Shown here: positions 45,900-57,488 of the stretch, in pieces
Layout of the letters: each line of letters starts with the position of its first letter
How positions within the stretch are numbered: the first letter of the stretch is position 1
NCBI GenBank assembly: GCA_033220425.1
Contig: CM065652.1
Location: 248,001 to 312,000 of the forward strand
Source: Lepraria neglecta
Lineage: Eukaryota; Ascomycota; Lecanoromycetes; Lecanorales; Stereocaulaceae
DNA length: 64,000 nucleotides
Direction: 5' to 3'
Position numbers and translations under genes: made by a program
Notes under the pieces: generated by a model
Told to the model about the DNA's origin: nothing
The model's input: only the letters and a program-made list of their open reading frames with translations
Databases searched by the model: none

Positions 45900-46020
45900 C
45901 TGTTAGCAAGTCGGAGTTGCTGAATGCGCTGAAATCGCGCTGTTAGCGGGCGCTATTTGCTGATTGCGCTGAAATCGACCCATCAGCGGGCGCTATTTGC
46001 TGATCCTGCTGATCGGCTAA
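45900..46020 (+). repeat. 40-bp tandem repeat rich in TTTGCTGAT
   Basis: GCGCTGAAATCG recurs at 45926 and 45966, each followed by AGCGGGCGCTATTTGCTGAT, a 40-bp period with two clear units and partial flanking ones. A palindromic ATCACGTGAT lies just upstream near 45870. Confidence 0.65.
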
Positions 46021-46470
46021 TTTCAGCCCTATCCGCGCGTCCAGCAAATCAGAAGTTCTCAGCAAGATTTGGGAAACGCCGATTATATACTAGTAGTATA
46101 TACCCTTTCAAAAATCAAAGTAAAGCTGTTTCGGGATCCAGTCTTTTAAGAGTACTAACACGAACTGAGAAGTTTTTTGGAAGCACTCTACAGAATTACG
46201 CCACTATAGCTGGAGTATCATGTTACGAACACGTTGCGTGCTGTGTATCGTATATGGATTGATTCTCAATGGGGATGGAGGTGCAACTAGACAAGAGTAT
46301 GAAGCAGGCTTCAAGTGATGCTAAGCGGGTCTGGTATATGATCAGATGATATATGTTCAGTGCCTAGCCTAAGAGATCTATCGCATGTAGTAGATACTAG
46401 ATGAAAACAGAAGTTGAGCACGATACTCCAAGTGGTGAGCAGTGCTCCGCATATATAGACATACGAAATC

Positions 46471-46634
46471 CATGCCAAGCATTCTTGATCGCACTGATCG
46501 CACTGATCGCATCTGCGCTCATTGCGACCACTGCGCTCATCGCTTAACATGCCAAGCCTTCCTGATCGCACTGATCGCACTGATCGCATCTGCGCTCATT
46601 GCGACCACTACGCTCATCGCTTAACATGCCAAGC
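46471..46634 (+). repeat. 77-bp tandem repeat
   Basis: CATGCCAAGC occurs at 46471, 46548 and 46625, so there are two full 77-bp units plus the start of a third. Units are almost identical. Inside each unit TGATCGCAC is itself repeated two or three times, followed by TGCGCTCATTGCGACCAC. Confidence 0.85.
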
Positions 46635-46740
46635 CTTCAGGGTCTGTCCGAGTCGGACACCGACTCGTCGACTCGAACCATGACGGGCGCTACGCTCCAT
46701 TAGCGCATCCCTGATCATGTTTCCTGATCGTAACATATCA
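46625..46740 (-). mobile_element. Possible tRNA-derived SINE head
   Basis: On the minus strand GCGCTAATGGAGCGTAGCGC is followed by CCCGTCATGGTTCGAGTC. GGTTCGAGTC matches the pol III B box, and the upstream GCGCTAATGGAGCG is similar to the D-arm region of tRNA genes. It is followed by a hairpin (GAGTCGG TGT CCGACTC). The 77-bp units further along the minus strand could be its body. The A box is imperfect, so this is tentative. Confidence 0.3.
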
Positions 46741-46862
46741 ACCGTGAATCAATCAAGGCTGTTAATGGTCGACCGACTATTTAAGGGCTTGGCAGTTTGG
46801 ATCGACTAGTCGGCCGTTTTTTGCTTCGTAGTCGGTCCAGTTTGGACTTCAAACTGGAGTCG

Positions 46863-46873
46863 ACGGTTGAACT
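46863..46873 (+). repeat. Target-site duplication of the LINE, left copy
   Basis: ACGGTTGAACT is followed directly by the element's 3' tail. The identical 11-mer is at 52723-52733. Confidence 0.75.
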
Positions 46874-49800
46874 GTTTGATTGATTGATTGATTCATAAGA
46901 CCCCGGTTCACCCTCCTAGGGGCGAACTATGCGCTCGTTATATAATCTATCTAACTACGACTCGGCTAATCAGACCTCGCCGCCGTCTCAATCATCGTGT
47001 TGCTTCCCTGTGGCCCAGTGGCATAGCTTGTTCTACGCTCCAGTCCCTTTTTTGTGCTCGTATCGTTCTTATTAATATCTGCCCCCGCGATCCAGTCGTT
47101 TTAATCCTCGTCTAGGGTCTTATACTGCCCTAAAAGCCCTGTTTGCCTCATGAAAATAGCTGCTTTTACTGTATAGTCGGTTAGTAAGACCTTATAGCTA
47201 AGGTGTGCTTTCTGCAGCTCCTCCCGCTCCTTTTTCTAGAACTTCCTCCTCTTACCGTTATACAGTCTATACATAGTAAGTATATGATTAGCTATCTGGA
47301 GTCCGTTTTTGCAATCGTATTGCTCCTCCTCTACCCCCGGTACCTATCTGCTATATAGAAATCTTCTAAGCCCTATCTTTTCTGTTCTTATTTGAATAAT
47401 CAATAAGCTTATCGACTTTTTGAGGCCTTTATATATCCTGATAATCCTAGGGGTTAGTACTAGTTAGATAATCCTGAGCGACCTTCCTTTAGTCTCCTTG
47501 GCCTAGTCTATTACCTATTTATTTTACGTATCTTTTTTGATTTCTTTCTTTATAGCCGCTGTTAATCTCTTAGAATAAATTGACGGCTTTACTATATAGT
47601 CTATATCTTCTTTAATAATCCTTGCTCGGTATTTGCGTTATCTCTATCCTATAGCGTGCTTTGTAGCTTTATCAGCTACTTTATTCCCTATAAGACCCCG
47701 ATATACTAGTATCCAGTATATTACTAGCTCGTATCCTTCCGCTCGGACGTGGTTAATAAGTTTTACTATATCTCTGATTATTATTTGGCCTAATATACGT
47801 CCTAGTTTCTATATTATAGTAATTACAGCCTAGTTATCGACGAAGATATATACTTCCTAGTTTACTATTCTTTTAAGTACTATTATCGATAGGGCGAGAA
47901 AAATTCCGTACAGCTCTACTAAATAGACCGTATACCAGCTATCTTTCCCTATATACGCCTCGGCTCTGCCTAGCTGCGGTAAGACCGTAGCTGAGCCTAT
48001 TTTCTTATTGATCCTACTCCCGTCTATAAATATAGTTATATATCCCTTTTTCTCTATATTTCGTACCTAATTTATAGCTTCGTCCCTTAAGAGTATACTA
48101 GTTCTAGGGGGTTCCTAATCTAGTAGTGCGCTATACGGGTATATAGTCTCTATTTCTTTTACCGGTCTATACCTAGTTTCGAATATTCGAGTTAGTATTT
48201 CTAAAGGGCTGGTTTTCCTTATTTTAGAGGTTCTTTTCCTCTTACTAAGTATCTATCTCAGGTAGATTATATCTTCGTACGCCGGGCCTATAGCTATCTT
48301 TAGGGTTAATTCTATCGCTAGTTTCTCTAGGGTAAACTTTATAGGTAGTAGGTACACTTTAATATTTAAAGCTGCCTGTAACGTAGCTCTAAAGGCCCCT
48401 GTAATATATCGTACCGCTCTTATTTATATATTTTCTAGTATACTTAGTATACTCCTATTATAGCCTTTATATCCTTCTAGAGTATACTATACCAATAATC
48501 TATATATAATTTATAGAAGTACTATTACCTTATAGATTTTTCTTAAACTAATATAATTACCCTTCTAGATCGATCCTGAAATCCTTACTAAAGCCCCTAT
48601 ATTCTTTACTACTCTAGCTTTAAGGCCTTCTACTTATTCCTTCTAGCGGAGCTTTTCGTCGATTATAAGACCTAGATACTTAGCCGTTAATTTAGGACTG
48701 ATTATCTAGCCTAGCAGATATATCTATTATATCTTATCGAATTTATTCTTCCTTATAAGATGAATAAGCTGATATTTAGCTAGGGCGAACTCTAATCTAT
48801 AAGTATAGGCCTAAGGTATATAAATTTCTTTATAAACTCTCTCCAGGTTATTACAGTTAACGGCTATATTACGGCCTATAGTAAGTAGTCCTACGTCGTC
48901 TATAAAACCTGTACTAACTATATTAAGCTCTTCTCTTTTCTAATATAGCTTAAGTAGTTCGGCGTTATAGAATAGAAAAAGGATTAGCGATAATAGTAAT
49001 CCTTATAGTATTCCGACTAAGATAGCTGAGGATTCTATAGTATACTTATTTATTTTAATCGCCGTTGTTCGTATATATAGAAAACTTGAAACCTATTTAA
49101 CTATCTTATCGTCTATTCTTCGTTTCTTAAGATTATAGAGTAATCTCCTATATAATACTTTATCGTATACTCCCGAGACGTCTAGTAGTAATATCGTTGC
49201 TACCTCGTTTTTGTTCTAGGCCGTATAGATTCTCTCGATTAGATAGTATATCCCGTATTCTATAGATCGGCCTTTTCTTCCCCCTATATAAGTAGCTAGT
49301 AGTAGCTGGAATATTTCGGCTAGATATACTATCCTTTTAGCGATAATGAATTCTAGCGCCTTTCCGATCGTATTTAATAGCGCTATTAGTTAGTATGCTT
49401 TAGGGGCCGAGTAGTCGTCTTTCCCTGGTTTTCTAAGTATGATTATTACTAAGTCCCTAAAATACTTTAGGCAGTATCTATTCTATAGGCAGTTGTTAAA
49501 AATTCGATCTAGTATAGGGATAATATTATCGATAACCTTTTTAAGGATTGTATTCGGTATACCGTCTCCTCCTGGAGCTTTTTTAGGTAGTACTTACTAG
49601 ATTACTCTAGTAATTTCTCCTCTTTTAATCTTCCCTAGACGGTAAGGGGGGTTATAAGCGGTATTACTTATATTATCTAGATCTACCTGGACCGGTAGTA
49701 GAAAAAAGGCCTTTATTAGTAGCTTTACTTTGTCTTCAGGGCTATTAATTATAGTATCGCCTTCTCTAAGGGCCGGTAGATATAATTATCTAGGTGTTAA

Positions 49801-52722
49801 GTCTCTTGACCATTTAGTCTTTTTCTATATATCTTGGGGGGACTTATATACTTCCGCTACGAATACCCGAAACGATTTCTTTATCGCTTTCTTAATCAGG
49901 TTAGTTTTATAGTTCCTAGCGATTCTAAAAACCTCCTATATTTCTTCCGTTCTGGCTCGGCGCTATATCCTTTTAAGCTATTTATAACGTATCTGAGCTT
50001 CTTTACACTCCTCTATAAAGCCTAGTCTAGATTATAGCGAGATATATAGCTCTAGGGTAGAGTAATCAACCGTAGTTTGTATCGATTTGACTAGGTTATC
50101 GATTAATTCGTCCGTTTGATTATTTATCAAAGGGCTAGTTCCTTATAACTAGCTAATATTTTGAATAGGTCTAGATAAGTCCATTTCCTCTTGTAGCTTC
50201 TCGATCAGGGCCTCGGTATTAGTTTTATTCCAGTTTCTTCGCTTTATTACAGCCTCCTAGATAGTTATTAGATCGAAGATTAATATAATTAGATTATAAT
50301 CCGAATAGTAATCTATAGCTTCGTCTATTCCGTATTGAATCATCCCTTATTTAAGGCCCGGTATTACGTATATAAGATCAATCGTTATTTTATAGTTTTC
50401 TTTATATATAATAGTTCCTCTTAGTAGTAGCTACTCTATCGCGTAGCTTTCTATAAGTATAATAAGGTTTTCGGCTTCTATATCTATTTTGGCTTCCGTT
50501 CTACCCTATACTAGGTAGTATAGATTAAAGTCCCCTAGGGCTATATACTCGCCGTTTATATATTTCTCTATAGCCTATAAGAGAAGTAGGAGGGTAGTTA
50601 TTTTCGTATTCGGATTCGGGTTATAGGTATTATAGATATAGACCGTTCTCCCCTCTCCCGTTTTTATATATAGTATAATTAGGTCCTCGGAGTAGATTAT
50701 AGTATACTATAAAGCGAGCGCCGTCGTTTTTCGTATATAGTAGTAGACTCTCGTTTCCTTATAGTTAGGGTATATTAGATAAAAGTTATCTTTATTAGGG
50801 TGATAGGTATAATTAATTTCTTTATTCCTCTATAGTTCCTAAATAGCGATTATATTATAGTTATTAGTATTTTCTTTTATAAAAAGAGATATTATAACCT
50901 CTCTTGATTTCCTTATATTATATTATAGAATAGTTAGCTATTCAGCCCGTTCTACTATTGACTAAGTTAGCTATTAGCGGTATCTATATTTGTATCCTCT
51001 TAGCTATTATCTTCTTCTCCTAAGTCGCCTCCTCTTCTTTTCTTACTATTACCTATATTAATAGTCTTAATTCTTCTAGTATTACTATCCCTCTCGGCCA
51101 GAGCTTCTTTCTAGGAACTATCGTTTCTGATTAGCGTTTAAGATCTCGTTCCTATTCTTACGGGGGGTTATAGTACTATACTATTACTATTCGCTCTCGG
51201 ACGACGTTTTAGGGTAGTTTTTACTTCTAGAATTAGTCTAGTACTCTATAGGCCCCCTCTTATAGATAAGCCGCCTCCTTAACCCCGGGTTATAGCGCTT
51301 AGTCCTCCCTTAGAGGTATTATTCTTAGTATAAGTTACTCTTTCCTATTCGGGTATCTAACTTATAGTTTATATTAAGGCCTTACTAATTTTATAAAAAG
51401 CTAGGGTACTAAGTCTCGCTGCTCTTATCCTTTCGATTTCTAACTTCTTTTTAATATATAACTTATCCTATACTTTATAGGACCCTCTATATACGGTGTA
51501 TTTAATAGATTTATCCTTAGGATATTCCCTGTAGTTATATACTTCTATATATCTTCCGCATATTTCTTTATTAGGGCACGATATTAATAAGTAACCATAT
51601 TGCCAGTATACGAAGCATTGCTTCGATCTATATATACGGTTATATACTATACATCGGTATATCATATTGCCAATTACTAGACCTTCCCTGATAGCTAAAT
51701 TTACTTATTCTACTATTCTATATTCTACTATAAGAGATACTATCTACTGACCCTCTTTAGGCCTATTAAGATATCCTAACTATATAATGTCTAGTTTTAC
51801 TATGTCCTTGTTTTGAGTCTTGATATACTCTATTCCTTTTTCTATATCTATCGCGTTAAGATCTTTAATCCTTACCCTATATACTAGTACTCTATATATC
51901 TATACTACCGCTTTGGCTTTCTCGCTGAAAATCGATATCTATCCTTCCTATTCTCTGAGCTTCGTCGCTTCTTCTTCTATAGCCGTAGTAATTACTATAT
52001 CTCCGCTAGGTAGAGTTCTTGCTGCCCTAATGTCTTTAGTGCTGATATTATTATTTCTAATATACTGGTTAACCTTTTCTACCAGCGCTTATAGTTCCTT
52101 TACTACGTTCGCTTTAGAAGCTTCTTTATCGTTTATCCTGACAATAATCTCCGTATTCTTATTATATAGTGTAGGTAGAATCTATACTCTACCGATAGAG
52201 GAAGAGGGGGAGGAATAAGTGAACTGGCTGTTACGGAGCCTGCTGGCCACTCCGGCCTATAATGATATAGTAGCTGCGCTGTTCGTTGTATAGAATCCTA
52301 CTAGTTGGTTCTTGAGGATAGTAAGCTTTTCGTCTATAGTATTATCTCTAGTGGTTATCTCTCTGGCTAGTTTTCTAACCTTATCCAGTACCGTTTGGAT
52401 TCTAGGTTCCTGAGTCGTTTATTCCGTAAATGCTACTAGGGCTTATAGCACTTCTTGGAGAGTATTTGAGGGAGGTTTCTGTCTATTAGCAATATGGTTT
52501 AACCCGGTGTTTGCTGCTTGCCGTAGCATGATTACGTGCTCCTTATGGTCTGTAGGTATTTGGTCCTATACTGGCCAACGCGTCTTTTCCGTCATAACTG
52601 GGGTTAATTAGCAGTAAGACCCCCGCCAATTAGTTGAAGAGGTGACCATTCTGAGCCGATAGACGTGTTAATATTACGTGTTTAACCAAAAATCGATTTC
52701 GAGCGTAGGTGGAAGTTTTTTC
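46874..52722 (-). mobile_element. Tad1-like non-LTR retrotransposon (LINE), nearly full length, RIP-decayed
   Basis: The element reads on the minus strand. ORF1 starts near 52595 (MTEKTRWPV) and has coiled-coil-like and RNA-binding segments. Its zinc-knuckle zone at 51660-51470 shows CFVYWQYGYLLISC, where knuckle cysteines appear as Tyr. ORF2 holds an endonuclease (YIALGDFNL, about 50560), a reverse transcriptase (about 49700-48720; PKKAPGGDGIPNTILKKVI, TYIGGRKGRSIEYGIYYL, LLLDVSGVYDKV, catalytic GFIDDVGLL) and an RNase H region (47950-47620; YRGLIGNKVADKATKHA). The 3' end is a (GATT)n-type tail at 46877-46893. Many TAA/TAG stops, Cys-to-Tyr changes and high TpA content indicate RIP. The 11-bp flanking duplication defines both ends. 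It is not active. Confidence 0.88.
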
Positions 52723-52733
52723 ACGGTTGAACT
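52723..52733 (+). repeat. Target-site duplication of the LINE, right copy
   Basis: ACGGTTGAACT, identical to 46863-46873. It borders the element's 5' end. Confidence 0.75.
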
Positions 52734-53100
52734 ATTGGTTTTGCGGAGGTGTGGCAAATTTTTGGATTAGGTTAGCGCGCTGCTCAAATGTCTTTAGTAT
52801 TAGGGCTTAAAGTCTAGCCCTGACCCGGACTTTAAAGATTTAGCGCCCGGAGTTAATCTTGGGTTGTCTTGGCGAACCGTTTAAGACTATTAGTCGACTA
52901 CTGGTTTTAAACAGTTGGACCGTCTGACTTTTAAACTGGACGGTTTACACCATTAAGAGCGTTGGAATCAATTCAAGGGGTTAATAATTCTTTATTGCTA
53001 TAAGTTACCATTCGTAAATATACCTTCACAATTGGATTTGGGATTAGATAGACTGAATTAGGCTTTAATTAAAGGATTGATAGAAACGGGACCGTTGCTC
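52734..53100. other. Pre-insertion target sequence, hairpin-rich
   Basis: Sequence right of the LINE contains ACCGTC...GACGGT and CAGTTGGACCG motifs near 52910-52950. Their reverse complement resembles the sequence left of the LINE at 46800-46862 (CCAGTTTGGACTTCAAACTGG, itself a perfect hairpin). The LINE may have landed in an older inverted-repeat element. No gene seen. Confidence 0.35.
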
Positions 53101-53159
53101 CCGTGACTCAGTTGCAGTGCACGTGGGAGGAGAAAATGGCATATTCTATTAGTCTCCTC

Positions 53160-53560
53160 CAGCCATGGTGTGTTCCTTTCTCGAGGTCCATTCCTCAGGT
53201 CGTAGGTCCATCCCTTGCTCCCGAGGCCTATCCCTCAATCAAGGCCTGTCCCTTAAACATGGTCTGTCCCTTTTCTCGAGGTCCATCCCTATCCCTCTGC
53301 TCCTGTCCTCCGGAGGAGACTAAGTAGAGGGATAGGCCTTGAGAAATGGGGATAGACCATGGCTGAGGGACGGATGGGCCTCGGGAGCAAGGGATGGACC
53401 TCGGAAGTGGGGGATGGGCCTCGAAAAAGGGGGACAGACCATGGCTGGGGGATAGACCTTAATCCAAAGGATGGACCTCAAGGCAGGGGCCCAGACCACG
53501 ATTAAGGGATAGGCTTTGACTGAGGGATGGACCTGGGAAGTGAGGGATGGCCTGCATGGC
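53160..53560. repeat. Inverted minisatellite, unit about 20 bp
   Basis: Units of the form GGTCCATCCCTTGCTCCCGA repeat every 18-20 bp from about 53180 to 53300. The same units run in reverse complement (GGGATGGACCTCGGGAGC) from 53330 to about 53560. The turning point is a palindrome, GTCCTCCGGAGGAGAC, at 53305-53320. The result is a large imperfect hairpin. Confidence 0.85.
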
Positions 53561-53650
53561 GACGGGATGCATGGAGCATTGCAACAAGGGGTCCGGTTTA
53601 GATATAGTGGCGTTGGTACGGGAGATTGTGCACGCCACCTCAGCCAGTAA

Positions 53651-53866
53651 TCCCTCAATTTTTGGATGTCAGTGGAGAGTACTCCCCTAGGGAGTGCTCT
53701 ACCAGGTTTCTCTCAGGTTTTGGAGGGTCTACCCGTGGAGTACTCCCCCAGCGAGTGCTCCCTCAGCGAATACTCCCTTTCCCCATGGGGTTTCCAAAAA
53801 CTGAGGGCTCACTGGGGGGCACTCGCCGGGAGAGCACTCCCCACTGAGCATCTAAAAATTTAGCGG
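53651..53866. mobile_element. Nested MITE-like inverted-repeat element
   Basis: The outer ends match as inverted repeats: CCCTCAATTTTTGGATGTCA at 53652 and the reverse complement of CCACTGAGCATCTAAAAATT at 53841-53860. An inner pair of related ends lies at about 53707 (TCTCTCAGGTTTTGGAGGG) and 53785-53812 (GGTTTCCAAAAACTGAGGGC). The core is built of GGAGTACTCC/GAGTGCTCC palindromes. No coding capacity. Confidence 0.6.
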
Positions 53867-54367
53867 TGGGAAGTACTCCCCCGGCGAGTGCTCTCCTCGA
53901 TATATTCCACTCTTTATTTTATTTTGCTCCACTCTTTTGTTCTATTTGCATTCCGTGAGAATGGTTCCTATTGTACGTCAACAGACATTTATTATTCTGT
54001 ATTTGATAACAGCAGGCGATTTATCTAGGGGATTCCTGGTCACGGCAAAAAAAGCGATGGCCGTCAATAAATTCATTCGTAGTTCTATCTAAGCCAGAAG
54101 CAGACCACTTATTTCCGTCGGCCATGATAACCCAGCTACTTACCCACGTAAGTATTGGCCAGTGAGAAAACGGATCGATCGTTTTGGGGGTTCACTTATT
54201 CGGCTTGGTGTTGTATAGCTTACATCTCTCATGCACAAGATTCCGGTAATTTGAACAAAGGTTGTTGGTAATTCTATCTTAAGTATTCTTGTTGTGCTCA
54301 ACTTATTGGCCTTATGCTGCCTAGGGATACTTTAAGTGGTGCTGCCTTGAAGTATGGCTCTACTGTC
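53867..54367. other. Intergenic, right flank of the repeat island
   Basis: Nothing coding seen. Base composition returns to normal by about 54.0 kb. Confidence 0.5.
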
Positions 54368-55683
54368 TCACTTCTCCTTCTCCAATCCCGCCAACATCGC
54401 CTCCTTGATGTTATGATTATACAACCATTCCAATTCTTCAAGATCGCTTTCACTACTCCAAATCATCTTCTTGTCAAGTGATTCCCTCTCCGCCTTCGGC
54501 AGCCTCGTATTGTTGAGTTTCAGTGTCAGTTTCACGACGCGGTCGATCCTCTCCTGGCGGTAAGTTTGCCAGAATTCAAGATTCGCGGCCAGGTTGGGGG
54601 ACGATGACGGGTGCGACAGCAGGAGGGCAAGAGAAAGGGCATCCTCAAAGGCCTGGGACGCGCCCTGTCCCGCAGTTGGGGGGATGGCGTGCGCGGCGTC
54701 GCCAATGACGAGCACGCGGCTATGGTGGGATGAGGAAGACCAGGAAGGGAGTTTGGGAACAGTGTAGTAGGGCCAGATGGAGAGGGTCTCCTTGGGGACG
54801 GAATCAAGTGCAGATTGGACGAGGGAAGGCCAGGCGGATTTGTTCGCCGACAAAAGGGTAAGGAGCTCATCTTTGGCGGAGAATAGGCGGTCCCATTCCT
54901 CGCGCGTTTGCTCGGGGTATTTTTTCTGAGTACCGGCGAGAACCTCGGAGCCATCTATGTCTTGGGGCGCGATAACAAAGGTCCCGTTCGCGCCGTGGAT
55001 TGCAACAGGAAGAGTTGAGTAATCTTTATCAGGAGGGAAATGGAGAGCGGAGAGAGGAATGGCGCACGTGATGGCTAAGGCTCCGGAGTAGTTGGGCGAG
55101 ATGGAGGGAGAGACGTATTTGCGGACGGTGGAGTGTATGCCGTCGGTACCGATCAGCAGGCTGGCGGAGGCGGAAGTGCCGTCTGTGAATGCAAACAAAA
55201 CCTCGGTCGAGGATTCAGATATGACGTGAGAGAACTTCTTTCCGTAATTGACGGCGATATCACATGCGTGGACCATGGAACGGAGCTCATCGAGCAATAT
55301 CTGACGATAGATTCGGAGGGCTTTATACCCGTACCGGTGCTCATCGCCAAGGGGATACAGATCTGTGGTTTCTTCGTCTTCATTCTTGAAGGCAATGTTG
55401 GTAAAGTTGTAGCCTTTGACACGGATACGCTCGAAGACTCCCAGTGAATTTAGAATTCGTAGGGCGTTGGGTGAGAGCATGAGAGCGCCAGTGCTCTTGG
55501 CGGATGTGGATCGAAGCTCATAGATAGAACATGGTATGGACTGAGCATGGAGAGCAAGCGCTAGACTGAGTCCCTGTGCTGTTTTAAGTATGCTGAGATG
55601 GTTCAAGGTCTGTTCTCAGAATATGGACTTACTGCTAATCCACAGCCAATAATGGCGACATTGTTTGGGAGATGTGAGCCCAT
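54368..55683 (-). CDS. FAD-dependent monooxygenase (salicylate hydroxylase/aromatic-ring type)
   Basis: Exons on the minus strand: 55683-55633 and 55573-54368, 418 residues. The intron ends CAGCACAG, so the Rossmann loop reads VAIIGCGLAG|LSLALALHAQ, a full GxGxxG. Further group A flavoprotein monooxygenase motifs are the second FAD/NADPH motif LLIGTDGIHSTVRKYV and VLVIGDAAHAIPPTAGQGAS with the GD box. The active side is consistent with hydroxylation of an aromatic or polyketide substrate. No membrane segment. It is the first gene of the candidate cluster, running away from the rest. Confidence 0.92.
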
Positions 55684-56679
55684 AGCGACGAGACTATGAA
55701 CTCGACTGGGAAGAAGTGATTGCTATTGTTCTTTAAAGTGTTGTATCGTAGGGGTCAAAGAGTTGAAGTTGAAAGGAGACAGCTGTGTGGTACTTAGCCT
55801 GGTTTATATAGACCGCATAATTCACAAGAAGTTACACGCCAAGTCTGCCGCGGTGAATTCGAAGCATGGTCAGGCCATCCTAGGATGTACCACGTTTAAT
55901 TGCTCCCCCTGCCTTTTCGTCCCGGTGGGTACGTATTGGGGGCTTCTTGAGCTGTCTAGCGACCTAAGATTGCATACTGCTTTATAATCCTATATACGCC
56001 TAATCTCACGGATCTTGGAGGTCGACTGGAAAAGGGCAAGAATTCTCGAATGAATTCCTTTAGCCCTTCGGCTTCTCGGAGCTCATGCACTCTCGGCCGA
56101 GCTCATCGACCGAGTATTACAAAGAAGGGACGAGGGGCGCATAGATTGGACGCTTTCGAAGGCACAGTCATACATCTGCAGTACCTTATGTCTCGCCGAA
56201 GCTGACTGCATGCAGAAGGTACCGCTGACAAGGTACCATTGAAGTGATGCTGCGAGACTCAACATGTTGTGCATAGGAACTGACAAGGTACCGTTCAATC
56301 CGTAGACCGATAGGCAGTGCATACTTTACTCTACCTGGCATTTCAAACGGAGATGAGTAAGAATCTTACCTACTCGCCTCTCTCGCCCGCCGAGCTGAGT
56401 GCGGATCGGCTCGACCGAGAAGGTCCCACCGAGCCACTAGCCAAAAAGCGTTAGCCTGAGCTAGTACCTTCGTTCTTTCCGTGTGAAGGAAACAAGGTAA
56501 CAATATCAATACTGTACCACATACTCCGTACTTAAATATTACCTAACCTATTCAAACCCCCGCGATGTCTGCATCAACTTCATCTCTTGAGCAGTGCCAA
56601 CTTCGACCCTCCATCTGTCCTGCAATTGATAAATTGCCATACGTCCTCTACTCTTTTGCATCAGCCCAACCTCTTCACA
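55684..56679. other. Divergent intergenic region of about 1 kb
   Basis: Contains a TATA-like site for the minus-strand monooxygenase. GACAAGGTACC occurs twice, about 57 bp apart, near 56228 and 56281. No gene supported. Confidence 0.5.
55803..55810 (-). promoter_or_regulatory. TATA box of the FAD monooxygenase gene
   Basis: TATATAAA on the minus strand, about 120 bp before the ATG at 55683. Confidence 0.45.
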
Positions 56680-57488
56680 ATGCGCATTCTCATTCTTGGT
56701 GGCAGCGGTCGCACCGGGGAGCTTGTAATCGATGAAGCCTTGAAACGAGGTATTTTCAGCGCCAGCAAGCGTCTGTTCCGTCAACCCTACAACTAACATA
56801 CTCTTCCAGGCAACACCATCACTGCTCTGGTCCGAAAACCAGACTCATTAAAAGCTCGAGCGGACCTAACCATCGTCCAAGGTAAGTGAGTGAGAGAGAA
56901 ATAAGCTCCGCCATTCCCCACCAAATCGAACCCCCCTCCTCCCGCTAACCCTTTAAAGGTACGCCGCTGGAGAAAGCAGACATTGAAAAAGCAATCACCG
57001 CAACCCCCCACGACCTCCCCTCCGCAATAATCATCACCCTCAACGCGCGACGCGCCACAGACAACCCCTTCTCCGCCAACATCTCCCCCCCACGCATGAT
57101 GGCCAACTCCAACGCCAACGCCGTAGCCGCAATGAAAGCCCACAGCATCACCAAAATCGTCACCATGTCCGCCTTCGGCGTCGCCGATTCCTGGCCCAAT
57201 ATGCATTTCCTACTCCGCACGACGATAAAGATGTCGAATATGTCGCATCAGTGGGAAGACCATGCGGCGGTGGATAGGGAGATGAAGCAGTCTGGAGTGG
57301 ATTATGTGCTGGTTAGACCGGTGATGTTGAAGGAGGGGGAGCGGAAGCCGATTGCGTTTTTTGGGGATGTGGGCGCGAAGGGGGTGGGGCTTACGTCGTC
57401 GATTACGAGGAAGAGCGTCGCGGGATTTTTGGTGGATGCGGCTGAGAGGGGGGATTGGAATCGGTCGACGCCGGTTATTGCTAATTAG
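56680..57488 (+). CDS. NmrA/atypical SDR-type NAD(P)-binding protein
   Basis: Exons 56680-56749, 56810-56881 and 56959-57488, 223 residues; introns of 60 and 77 nt, phases agree. It starts MRILILGGSGRTGELVIDEA, an atypical-SDR glycine motif (GGSGRTG). It continues NTITALVRKPDSL (typical strand 2 for NADP(H) choice), ITKIVTMSAFGVADSW and DYVLVRPVMLKEGE. No classical YxxxK is seen, so it may be a reductase of the NmrA/HSCARG type or a redox sensor. It lies between a monooxygenase and the DAHP synthase, and could be a tailoring enzyme. Confidence 0.85.

Noticed and set aside
47008-47025. TGGCCCAGTGG, a match to the pol III A box
   Set aside because: No B box at the right distance, and it lies inside the LINE 3' region.
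49730-50025. Short plus-strand frames in the AT-rich block
   Set aside because: Antisense to the LINE endonuclease/RT region; composition effect.
51820-52218. A 132-codon plus-strand frame with hydrophobic stretches
   Set aside because: It is antisense to ORF1 of the LINE and is kept open by AT-rich bias after RIP.
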